Below, one piece after another: positions 34,690 to 42,472 of a stretch of DNA of 42,983 bases; the stretch's first letter is position 1, and every line of letters begins with the position of its first letter. The position numbers were made by a program, and so were the translations under genes. The notes beneath the pieces were generated by a model, which saw only the letters and a program-made list of their open reading frames with translations, ran no database searches and was not told where the DNA came from. Source of the stretch: Paracoccaceae bacterium (lineage in GTDB: Bacteria > Pseudomonadota > Alphaproteobacteria > Rhodobacterales > Rhodobacteraceae); NCBI GenBank assembly GCA_023383015.1, contig JAHDXW010000032.1:1-42983 (forward strand), given 5' to 3'.

Positions 34690-35537
34690 ACGCCGCGCCG
34701 TCGCCGGCCCTGCTCGATGTGGCCGGGCTCTCCACGAGCTTTGCCGGCCCGGCGGGCCGCACCCGTGTCGTCGACGACATCTCATTCCGGGTCGCGCCTG
34801 GGACGATCACGGGCATCGTGGGGGAAAGCGGCAGCGGCAAGTCGGTCAGCGTGAAATCCGTGCTGGGCCTCGTCGCTCCGCCAGGGAGGGTCGAGGCGGG
34901 GACGGCGCGCTTCGCCGGAACGCAGGGTGAGATCGACCTTCTCGCCTGCCCGCGTGCGGAACTCCGGGGCGTGCTCGGCACCGACATCGGCTTCGTCATC
35001 CAGAACCCCTTCGGGGCGCTGAGCCCGGTCACCCGCATCCGCAAGCAGTTCGTCACCGTGCTGCGCGCCTCGCGGCGGCATGCCCGGACGGCGCGGGGCG
35101 AACTCGACGAGCTTGCCGAGGCGACGCTCGCGGCAGTGGGCATCAACGATCCGCGCCGCGTGCTGGAGGGGTATCCGCACCAGCTGAGCGGCGGAATGGC
35201 ACAGCGCGTCGTCATCGCCTTCGCCCTCGCGCGACGGCCCCGCCTGATCGTCGCCGACGAGCCGACGACGGCGCTCGACCTTACCGTGCAGCGCCAGATC
35301 CTCGACCTGATGGCCGAGCGTGCAGCCGAACTCGGTGCCTCGGTGCTGCTCATCACCCACGATCTCGGCGTGGTCGCCCATTATTGTCGCGAGGCCTACG
35401 TCTTCCATCGCGGCCGGATCGTCGAGCAGGGGGCGGTCGCCGATATCTTCCACCGGACCCGGCACGACTACACCCGCCGGCTGATCGCGGCATCGGGCGG
35501 AAGGAGAGACACAGCGGGCGCGGAGGCGGTGCCGTGA
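34686..35537 (+). CDS. ABC transporter ATPase (DppD-like)
   Basis: 283 residues. Walker A GESGSGKS (about 48), Q-loop VIQNPFGALSPVTRI, signature QLSGGMAQRV, Walker B LIVADEPTTALD and switch His ITHDLG are all intact. Unlike most DppD proteins it ends soon after HRTRHDYTRRLIAAS and lacks the C-terminal oligopeptide (oligo_HPY) extension. ATGA overlap upstream, GTGA downstream. Confidence 0.9.
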   Translation: MNAAPSPALLDVAGLSTSFAGPAGRTRVVDDISFRVAPGTITGIVGESGSGKSVSVKSVLGLVAPPGRVEAGTARFAGTQGEIDLLACPRAELRGVLGTDIGFVIQNPFGALSPVTRIRKQFVTVLRASRRHARTARGELDELAEATLAAVGINDPRRVLEGYPHQLSGGMAQRVVIAFALARRPRLIVADEPTTALDLTVQRQILDLMAERAAELGASVLLITHDLGVVAHYCREAYVFHRGRIVEQGAVADIFHRTRHDYTRRLIAASGGRRDTAGAEAVP

Positions 35538-36526
35538 CGGCGGCACCGCTCCTTGCGGCGCATGACCTGCGCAAGACCTTCGCCGTCGCCCGGGGAGCGC
35601 GCGTCCATGCCCTCAACGGCGTCTCGATCGCCGTCGAGCGGGGCGAATGCGTCGCCGTCATCGGCGAGAGCGGTTCGGGCAAGAGCACGCTCGGGCGCAT
35701 CCTGCTCGGGCTGGTGCAGCCCGATTCCGGGTCGGTGCGCTACGCGGCGCCGGGGCGCATCCAGGCCGTCTTCCAGGAGCCCTACGAATCCCTCAACCCC
35801 CGCCACCGCGTCCATGCGATCGTGCGCGAACCGCTGGACATCAACCGACGCGAGCTTTCGCGGGCCGAGCGGGAGTCGCGGGCGCGGGAGGGCCTGCGCC
35901 GTGTCGGTCTTGCCGACGAGTTCCACCACCGGTTGCCGCGCGAGCTTTCGGGGGGGCAGCAGCAGCGGGTCGGCATCGCCCGCGCGCTGATCCTCGAGCC
36001 GGCGATGCTGATCCTCGACGAGCCCACGTCGTCCCTCGACGTGTCGGTGCGCGCGCAGATCCTCGATCTGCTCGCCGGGATGAAGCGCGAGCGGGGCATC
36101 TCGATGCTCTACATCTCCCACGACATCGGCAGCGTCGAGCGCATCGCGGACAGGATCTGCGTGATGTATCGCGGCCAGATCATGGAGACCGGGCGGACGG
36201 CTGACGTGCTGGCCGCACCGCGCCACCCCTATTCCCGCGCGCTCCTGTCGGCGCGCCTGGTGCCGGACCCGAACGTTCGCACACAGCCCATGCGGCTTGC
36301 GGGCGAGATTCCGAGCCAGACAAGCATTCCCCCCTTCTGCCTGTTCGCGGGGCGCTGCCCCGACGAGATGCCGGATTGTCGGGCCGGCCCGATCCCGATG
36401 ATCCGGACCGAGGGCGACCGCGAGAGCCGGTGCATCCGGGCTCGCGGCGATGCCGCGGACATGGCCGCCTCACCGCGGCCCGACCACCTGAACCGGGATG
36501 AGGAAACGCAGAGGAGTTGGCAATGA
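35534..36526 (+). CDS. ABC transporter ATPase (DppF-like, with C-terminal oligo_HPY domain)
   Basis: 330 residues from a GTG that overlaps the previous stop. Walker A GESGSGKST (about 46), Q-loop VFQEPYESLNPRHRV, signature ELSGGQQQRVGIARAL, Walker B MLILDEPTSSLD and SHDIGS. The C-terminal extension SIPPFCLFAGRCPDEMPDC is the Cys-containing oligo_HPY region that can hold a metal centre. The last about 25 residues are polar and unusual. The TGA overlaps the binding-protein ATG. Confidence 0.9.
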   Translation: MTAAPLLAAHDLRKTFAVARGARVHALNGVSIAVERGECVAVIGESGSGKSTLGRILLGLVQPDSGSVRYAAPGRIQAVFQEPYESLNPRHRVHAIVREPLDINRRELSRAERESRAREGLRRVGLADEFHHRLPRELSGGQQQRVGIARALILEPAMLILDEPTSSLDVSVRAQILDLLAGMKRERGISMLYISHDIGSVERIADRICVMYRGQIMETGRTADVLAAPRHPYSRALLSARLVPDPNVRTQPMRLAGEIPSQTSIPPFCLFAGRCPDEMPDCRAGPIPMIRTEGDRESRCIRARGDAADMAASPRPDHLNRDEETQRSWQ

Positions 36527-38151
36527 ACATCGCGTATACGACGGGGCGCGGCTGGCGCCTCGCCATCATGGGGTTCGGCGTCCTTGCCGCATCGCAGATC
36601 GGCGCGGCCCCGGAAGCTGCCGCGCAGGACAAGGTGACCTTCGTCTACGCCGTCCCGGCAGTCGCGCAGAACCTCGATCCGGCCATGTGGGAGGGCGATC
36701 CGGGCCGCTGGACGAAGTGGGAACAGCGCTCCAACCTTGCCGACTACGATTACGCGAAGGTGGAGGGGAACGGCTGCAACGACCTCGCCTCGATCGGCGA
36801 CATCAAGCTCGACCTCGCCGAATCGTTCGAGCTGAGCGCTGACGGCTTGCACTACACGATCCGCCTGCGCGAGGCGAAAAGCCCCTACGGCAACGTGCTT
36901 TCCGCCGAGGACGTGAAGTGGAGCTTCGACCGCCACCGCGAACTGAGCGGCGTCAGTCGCAACATGTACTTCACCCAGGCGAAGTATCGCCAGCAGGACA
37001 CGATCGAGATCGTCGACGAGCGGACCGTGCGGCTTCATCTCGAGCGGCCGACATCCATGGACGTGCCAATTCACACCATTTCGGCCTTCGCCCTCAAGAT
37101 CTACGATTCGACCGAGGCGAGGAAGCACGCGACCGCCGAGGATCCGTGGGCGAAGAATTGGATGGCCGGCAACACCGCAGACTACGGGCCGTGGATGGTC
37201 GAGCGGTTCGATCCCGGAAACGAGGTCGTCTATGTACCGAACCCCAACTACACAGGCGAGCGCGGCAACATCGAGCGCCTGGTCATCCGCGGCATTCCCG
37301 AATCCTCGACACGGATGCAGCTGCTCCAGGCTGGCGAGATCGACTTCACCACGCGGTTGACCTTCGACGAGTTCCAGAGCCTTCAGGGCGCGCCGGACGT
37401 CGTGGTCGAGACCTGCCTCTCGCCCAACCGCGACACGCTGATGATGCAGCTTGGCGATCCGCGCTTCGCCGATGTGCGCGTCCGTCAGGCCGTCTCTCAC
37501 GCCATTGACCGCGAGGCCCTCGTCAACGCGATCTACCGCGGCTTCGCGACGCCATCGAAAACCTCGCTTCCCGTCGGCTACGGCGCGCCCTCGTCGGGCA
37601 CGACCTTCACCCATGATCCCGCCGCGGCGCGGCGGCTGCTGGCGGAGGCGGGTCATCCGAACGGATTCGAGGCATCGATGCTGATGCACTCGTCGCGACC
37701 TGGTCCGCATGCCGAGCAACTTGCAGTCACCCTTCAGGCGCAGCTCCAGCAGGTCGGTCTCAACTGGACGATCGAGGTCGCCCCGAGCGCGGCCGACTTC
37801 AACACCCGATTCCAGCAAGGACGTTACGAGGCGATCGTCTACCTCGACCCGCCCGCGGTCGCCGACCCGCTCTACACGCTCGTCAACTACAATGCCTCGA
37901 CGGCGGCGCAGAACACCCACAAGTACAAGAGCGATGAGTATGACGCCCTCGTGACCGAACTGGCGACGGTCCTCGAGACCGGCGCTGCCCGCGACGCGAT
38001 CGTCGGGAAGATCGATGCCGTCATCATGGGAACGATGCCGATGATCTATCTCGTGGACCGCAACTACATCCATGCCTTCCGGTCGAACGTCTCGGGCTTC
38101 GTCAACGCCCCGAACGGAGAGTTGCCGGGCCACCTCCTCTCGAAGGAATGA
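36523..38151 (+). CDS. Periplasmic solute-binding protein, family 5
   Basis: 542 residues from the ATG that overlaps the ATPase stop by four bases; GAGGAG lies seven bases upstream. A signal peptide (LAIMGFGVLAASQIGAAPEA) is cleaved near AAAQ. SBP family 5 features: AQNLDPAMWEGDPG, YTIRLREAKSPYGNVLSAED, VRQAVSHAIDREALVNAIYR and a C-terminal PMIYLVDRNYIHAF. It binds peptide-, opine- or drug-sized ligands. The ligand cannot be read from sequence. This importer feeds the enzymes encoded on both sides. Confidence 0.9.
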   Translation: MNIAYTTGRGWRLAIMGFGVLAASQIGAAPEAAAQDKVTFVYAVPAVAQNLDPAMWEGDPGRWTKWEQRSNLADYDYAKVEGNGCNDLASIGDIKLDLAESFELSADGLHYTIRLREAKSPYGNVLSAEDVKWSFDRHRELSGVSRNMYFTQAKYRQQDTIEIVDERTVRLHLERPTSMDVPIHTISAFALKIYDSTEARKHATAEDPWAKNWMAGNTADYGPWMVERFDPGNEVVYVPNPNYTGERGNIERLVIRGIPESSTRMQLLQAGEIDFTTRLTFDEFQSLQGAPDVVVETCLSPNRDTLMMQLGDPRFADVRVRQAVSHAIDREALVNAIYRGFATPSKTSLPVGYGAPSSGTTFTHDPAAARRLLAEAGHPNGFEASMLMHSSRPGPHAEQLAVTLQAQLQQVGLNWTIEVAPSAADFNTRFQQGRYEAIVYLDPPAVADPLYTLVNYNASTAAQNTHKYKSDEYDALVTELATVLETGAARDAIVGKIDAVIMGTMPMIYLVDRNYIHAFRSNVSGFVNAPNGELPGHLLSKE

Positions 38152-38156
38152 CGGTG

Positions 38157-38194
38157 CGGGGCGGGCTGCCGGTGGACTCGGGCAGCCCGCCCCG
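38157..38194 (+). terminator. Strong hairpin after the binding-protein gene
   Basis: A 14-pair stem: CGGGGCGGGCTGCC (38157-38170) with GGCAGCCCGCCCCG (38181-38194), ten-base loop, six bases after the TGA and about 36 bases before the next ATG. No U tract follows. It probably protects the upstream message or attenuates reading into the enzyme genes. Confidence 0.6.
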
Positions 38195-38230
38195 GATTGC
38201 GTGACGGTGTTCGGCAGAGGGAAGCAGTCC

Positions 38231-39325
38231 ATGGGCAGTGCTGGCAGGGTGCTGGAGGCAAGTTTCCGTGCAGTCTGGACGGCAGCCCTCGGGCTTGCGC
38301 CCGGTGGCGGGGGAACGGCTCTCGTCGTCCGCGACCCCTCTGCCGACCCGGCCGTCGTCCAGGCGGCGCTGAACGCCGCGCGGGCCATCGGGCATGGCGC
38401 TGTCGCCCTCGACCACGATCCACGCACAGTCACCCCCATGGCGACCTTCGGCACCTTTCCCGCGAGCGGCTTCGATGCGGCAGCAACGGCCCCCTATCCT
38501 GTGCTCGATGCAGCCGTGGCAGCCGCGGATGCCGTCGTGGTCCTGTCCGACGAACTCGCGCTCCTGTTCAACCCGAGCTTCCGCGACGCCCTGCGGCGAT
38601 CCCGCGTTGCCTTCATCCCCTACATGGACCGCGCAACGGCGATGCGCCTCCTGCCCGCCGATGAGCCCGAGGTGGCGCTGCTCGCCCGCGTGACCAAGGC
38701 CGGGACGGCGCGGCTCGCCCGGCCCTGCACCGTCCGCCTGACCTCGCCCGCCGGCACCGACCTTTCCCTGCGGCTTGGCCAGTATGCGACGAACTGCAGC
38801 GCCGGCTCCCTTGTCGAGGCCGGCGGCTTCGGCGGGCTCGAAGTGCTGCCGGCGGGGCAGATCGCCACGGTGCCTGACGACGGTTCGGTCGAGGGCCGCC
38901 TTGTCGTCGAGGGCAGCCTGAACTTCCCGCGGTTCGAGAAACTCTCGCGGCCGATCGCGCTGACGATCCGCGCGTCGCGCGTGGTCGACATTGCCGGCGG
39001 CGCCGAAGCAGCCCAGCTTGGCCGCGCGCTCGACGCAATCGCCGGCCTCGGCCTATCGCGGCATGTGACCGAACTCGGGATCGGCACCAACCGCCGCTGC
39101 ACCTTCCTCGGCCGCTATGGCCCCACCGAGGACACCCACCGCTATGCCACCGTGTCCATGGCTCTCGGTGCCGACACCCATCTCGGAGGCCGCAATCGTG
39201 CCGGATGCCACGTCGACATGGCGCTCGAGGAGACGACCGTCACCGTCGACGGCACCCTCTTTCTTGCGCCGGATGGATTCGCCTTTCCCCTCGACGCCCC
39301 ACATCCGACGGCGCCAGGTCCATGA
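38231..39325 (+). CDS. NicX / M29-like metalloenzyme
   Basis: 364 residues; AGAGGGA before the ATG. The C-terminal metal-binding block is that of the M29 aminopeptidase / 2,5-dihydroxypyridine 5,6-dioxygenase (NicX) superfamily. It comprises HVTELGIGTN (Glu), GPTEDTHRYATVSMALGADT (His), LGGRNRAGCHVDMALEE (His, Asp). The N-terminal half (ALVVRDPSADPAVVQAALNA) is the family's divergent substrate domain. Members either cleave a pyridine ring with O2 and Fe(II) or hydrolyse peptides with metal; sequence alone does not decide. Its place between importer and regulator suggests a main catabolic step. The stop overlaps the GntR start (ATGA). Confidence 0.75.
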   Translation: MGSAGRVLEASFRAVWTAALGLAPGGGGTALVVRDPSADPAVVQAALNAARAIGHGAVALDHDPRTVTPMATFGTFPASGFDAAATAPYPVLDAAVAAADAVVVLSDELALLFNPSFRDALRRSRVAFIPYMDRATAMRLLPADEPEVALLARVTKAGTARLARPCTVRLTSPAGTDLSLRLGQYATNCSAGSLVEAGGFGGLEVLPAGQIATVPDDGSVEGRLVVEGSLNFPRFEKLSRPIALTIRASRVVDIAGGAEAAQLGRALDAIAGLGLSRHVTELGIGTNRRCTFLGRYGPTEDTHRYATVSMALGADTHLGGRNRAGCHVDMALEETTVTVDGTLFLAPDGFAFPLDAPHPTAPGP

Positions 39326-40017
39326 CGAGACCGCTCATGCCCCCTAAGCCCGAGGAGGAGGCGGGCTCCGCCCGGGACAAGGCCTATCGAACCGCCTTCG
39401 AGGCGATCTCGGCAATGGGGATCGTCGAGGACGGCTTCCTGCGTGAGGAGTATCTCGTCGAGATGGCGGGGGTCAGCCGAACGCCGGTACGCGAGGCGCT
39501 CCAGCGGCTTCAGGCCGAGGGGCTCGTGCGGCTGGTTCCGCGCAAAGGGGCCTATGTCGCCGCGGTCACGCCCTACGAGATCCAAGACCTGCTGGAGTGC
39601 CGCAGCCTGTTCGAATGCGCCGCCACCGAATCGATCGTCCGCCACGGGCTGACCGAGATCGTCGACAGCCTCGCCGACCTGCTCGAGGAGCAACGGCGGC
39701 TCTGGCGCGAAGGCGCCCCGCAATTGACCCTCATCCAGGTGGACCAGCGATGGCACGCCACTCTGACCGCGGGAGCGCGCAATGCCCTCATTTCCAGCAT
39801 CTATCAATCGCTCAAGAACCGCGAGATGCGCCTGATGCTGACCGTGATCTCGGGTGTTGGTCCCTCGCGCTGGAAGCGGGCGCTTGAGGAGCACGACGAG
39901 ATACTGGCTGCGTTGCGACGCAGCGACCTGGAAGCGGCAAAGGCGGCGATCCGCGCCCATTGCGAGGCGACCGGGAGGGCAGCGATCGGCACGAGGCGGC
40001 TGCCCGCTTCGGGCTGA
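39322..40017 (+). CDS. GntR-family regulator, FadR/FCD subfamily
   Basis: 231 residues. N-terminal winged helix (about 20-85) with FLREEYLVEMAGVSRTPVRE and LQAEGLVRLVPRKGAYVA. C-terminal FCD helical domain (about 95-215) with metal-ligand-type residues in LIQVDQRWHATLTAG and the distal His pair (LEEHDEILAAL, IRAHCEATG). Such proteins are repressors released by the pathway substrate or product. Coupled to the NicX-like gene, so co-transcribed with what it probably controls. Probable sites are in the 32680-32805 gap. Confidence 0.88.
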   Translation: MTRPLMPPKPEEEAGSARDKAYRTAFEAISAMGIVEDGFLREEYLVEMAGVSRTPVREALQRLQAEGLVRLVPRKGAYVAAVTPYEIQDLLECRSLFECAATESIVRHGLTEIVDSLADLLEEQRRLWREGAPQLTLIQVDQRWHATLTAGARNALISSIYQSLKNREMRLMLTVISGVGPSRWKRALEEHDEILAALRRSDLEAAKAAIRAHCEATGRAAIGTRRLPASG

Positions 40018-40043
40018 CGGCGGTTTTTGGGGAACAGGCGACC

Positions 40044-41297
40044 ATGGACACGAAAGTACGAACCTGGATCAGTGGTGCGACGGTGCATGCCGCATCGACG
40101 GGCTGGGAGGGGAAGCCGCTGACGGTCGTCATCGAAGGCAGCCGGATATCAGCGCTTCTCCCGTCCGAAGCGCAGACGCCAGGCGATGCCCGCGTTGTCG
40201 ATGCGTCCGGACTCCACCTCATACCCGGCCTGATCGACCTGCACTGCCACCTCACGTTTCGCCGCACCATTGGCCCCATCTGGCAGATGATGGCGCAGAG
40301 CCAGACGATGAACGCCGTCCGCGCGGTGCGCAATGCGCTCACCGTGCTGCGCCAGGGCATCACGACGATCCGCGAGACCGGCGCACCGAACGACATCAAC
40401 ACCGAGATCGCGCGCGCGGTCGCGACAGGCATGATGCCCGGGCCGCGCATCCTGAGCGCGGGCATCCCCCTTTCGGTCACGGGCGGCCACGCCCGGAACA
40501 TCGTGCTCTATGCCGACGGCGCCGAGGAATTCCGCAAGACGGCCCGGCATGTGCTGTCGACCGGCGCGAGCTGGATCAAGATCATCGGCTCGAACGACCC
40601 GACCTACCGCCCGCACGAGGACGGGCAGTGGAGCTTCGGCGAGGTCGATGCCGATGAGGTCTCGGCTGTTGTCGCCGTGGCCCGGAAATGGGGCGGGCGG
40701 GTGGCCGTGCACTGCATGGGCTCCCGGCAGATCAAACTCGTCGCCCGCTGCGGTGTCGACACGATCGAGCACGGCGTCTACATCGCGCCGGACGGTGCCC
40801 TGGCGATGGCCGAGAACGGGGTGTCCCTGGTTCCGACGATCAGCGGCTATCTCGAGACCACCTGGCCACGCTGGCGCCGTGGAGACGACTGGCGGGCGCG
40901 CCACCAGCATCTCGCCGACGTCCACATGGAGGCGGTGCCGATCGCTCGCGCGGCCGGGGTTCGCATCGGCGTCGGCACCGACAGCGTCGGAGAGATCGTT
41001 CACGAGCTGAAACTCCTGCACCGCTGCGGAATGAGCATCGCCGAATGCCTCGAGGCGGTGACGAAGACGAATGCGGCGATCCTGGGCCTCGACGGGCTGA
41101 TCGGGGACGTCGCACCGGGGCTCGAAGCCGATCTGGTGCTGCTGCGCCAGAACCCGGCCGGCGGGCTGGACGCCCTCCGCAGCGTCGAGCGGATCATCCA
41201 GGCCGGGCGGGTGTCCCGGCCGCTCGACATCCAGCTCCCGAGCGGCGACGAGGCGGGCGAATCCGAGCCCTGGCTCGGCAAGGGGACGCTGCAGTGA
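40044..41297 (+). CDS. Amidohydrolase-superfamily metal-dependent hydrolase (paralogue 2)
   Basis: 417 residues. HxH in LIDLHCHLTF (about 67), Lys in SWIKIIGSNDPTY (about 178), His in AVHCMGSRQ (about 225) and TIEHGVYI (about 245), Asp in GVGTDSVGEIVHEL (about 318). The N-terminal beta domain (ISGATVHAASTGW) and C-terminal GLEADLVLLRQNP are normal. It aligns along its whole length with the leftward paralogue (shared GMMPGPRILSAGIPLSVTGG versus LPGPRMVVCGAPLCVTGGHA). The start at 40044 is chosen from the family N-terminus. GTGA overlap with the next gene. Confidence 0.88.
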   Translation: MDTKVRTWISGATVHAASTGWEGKPLTVVIEGSRISALLPSEAQTPGDARVVDASGLHLIPGLIDLHCHLTFRRTIGPIWQMMAQSQTMNAVRAVRNALTVLRQGITTIRETGAPNDINTEIARAVATGMMPGPRILSAGIPLSVTGGHARNIVLYADGAEEFRKTARHVLSTGASWIKIIGSNDPTYRPHEDGQWSFGEVDADEVSAVVAVARKWGGRVAVHCMGSRQIKLVARCGVDTIEHGVYIAPDGALAMAENGVSLVPTISGYLETTWPRWRRGDDWRARHQHLADVHMEAVPIARAAGVRIGVGTDSVGEIVHELKLLHRCGMSIAECLEAVTKTNAAILGLDGLIGDVAPGLEADLVLLRQNPAGGLDALRSVERIIQAGRVSRPLDIQLPSGDEAGESEPWLGKGTLQ

Positions 41298-42079
41298 AGG
41301 CCCGGCACGCGCTCGTCACCGGCGGCAGCGCCGGAATGGGCCATGCCGCCGCGCTCGCCCTTGCCGCGGCGGGCTGCGACGTCACCATCTGTGCTCGGAA
41401 TCCCGAGCGGCTCGAGGCCGCGGCCGGGCGCCTGTCGGAGGCTGCGGCACCGGGCCGGCGGATCCGCACGCGCCTTTGGGACCTCGAGGACCGGGAGGCA
41501 AGCGCCCGCGTCATCGAGGCGGTCATGAGAGGGGAGGGAGGTGCGCCCGACATCTTCGTGCATGTCGCCGGCGGGCCGCCCCTCTACCACCCCGGCGACG
41601 AGGACGAGGAGATTTTCCGGCGATACCTTGAATCTCACTCCTTCGCGCTCTGGGCAGCGATGCGCGCCTTCGCCCCCGCCATGCAGTCGCGCGGCTTCGG
41701 CCGGGTGATCGCGGTGACCTCGCGTGCCATGGGCGAGCCGCGCGCCGACAACCCGCTGTCCGCGGCGGTCCGGCTGCCTGCCTGGGCAATGATGAAAAGC
41801 TACGCACGCTCCGGTCGCTTTCCGGCGGTGACGTTCAACGCGGTCCTGCCCGGACTCTTCGACACCGATCGCTTCGCGCAGGTCTGCAACGACCTCGCGA
41901 AATCAGAAGCGAAGACAAGGGATGCCATTGCTGCCCGCTTCCTTGGCGCGGTCCCGGCGGGTCGGCTCGGCAGGCCGGAGGAACTCGGCTCCCTCTGCGC
42001 CTGGCTCGCGTCCGATCTCGGCGGCTACGTCAACGGGCAGCGGCTGGTCATCGACGGAGGCTCAAGCAGCGCGCTGTAG
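41294..42079 (+). CDS. Atypical short-chain dehydrogenase/reductase (SDR)
   Basis: 261 residues, GTG start overlapping the preceding stop. Rossmann motif TGGSAGMGHAAALAL (about 9-23) with CARNPERLE favouring NADP(H), then HVAGGPP and VIAVTSRAMGEP with the catalytic Ser. At the Tyr-xxx-Lys position the sequence is LPAWAMMKSYAR, so Trp replaces Tyr while Lys is kept. This is preceded by LSAAVR, as in the SDR subgroup whose members carry 'SNAVR...K' and lack the Tyr. The C-terminus (PEELGSLCAWLASDLGGYVN, then VIDGGSSSAL) is typical. Last gene of the operon. Confidence 0.88.
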   Translation: MKARHALVTGGSAGMGHAAALALAAAGCDVTICARNPERLEAAAGRLSEAAAPGRRIRTRLWDLEDREASARVIEAVMRGEGGAPDIFVHVAGGPPLYHPGDEDEEIFRRYLESHSFALWAAMRAFAPAMQSRGFGRVIAVTSRAMGEPRADNPLSAAVRLPAWAMMKSYARSGRFPAVTFNAVLPGLFDTDRFAQVCNDLAKSEAKTRDAIAARFLGAVPAGRLGRPEELGSLCAWLASDLGGYVNGQRLVIDGGSSSAL

Positions 42080-42472
42080 GGGCGGGACGCCGCGTGCCAC
42101 GGCGGGCAGGCCGGTTCGGCGAGGATGACGGTGGCATCCCGTCGGACTGCCGGTCCCGGCAGATGGCGCAATAGGACGCTGCAAAGGGCGGGGACCGAGG
42201 CCGATCTCGTTGAGGCTGGGCCATCCTGCAGCAGGCGCATGCGGCCCTGTTCGGAATCCCCCGGGGCGGCGACGACCATACGGATGCCGGTCGGGACTGT
42301 CTTGAGCCTTGCGAACCACAGGTCGGCCGCTGGCACTGCAAGGGGAAGGCCCGCTGCCGCGATCCTGGCCCTGGCGGGGAGCCGACGCACAATCCCTAGG
42401 TCGCGACCGCCCGCGTGATCGGTGGCCCGACCCTGCCGACGGTCCCGGTCCGATCCGCCCGGTGTGGCAGCA
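42080..42472. other. Interval without a recognised gene
   Basis: After the SDR stop a minus-strand frame (about 42090-42330) reads LWFARLKTVPTGIRMVVAAP and SVLLRHLPGPAVRRDATVIL, which looks like decayed coding sequence but matches nothing I can name. No start, ribosome binding site or terminator is convincing. Confidence 0.35.
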
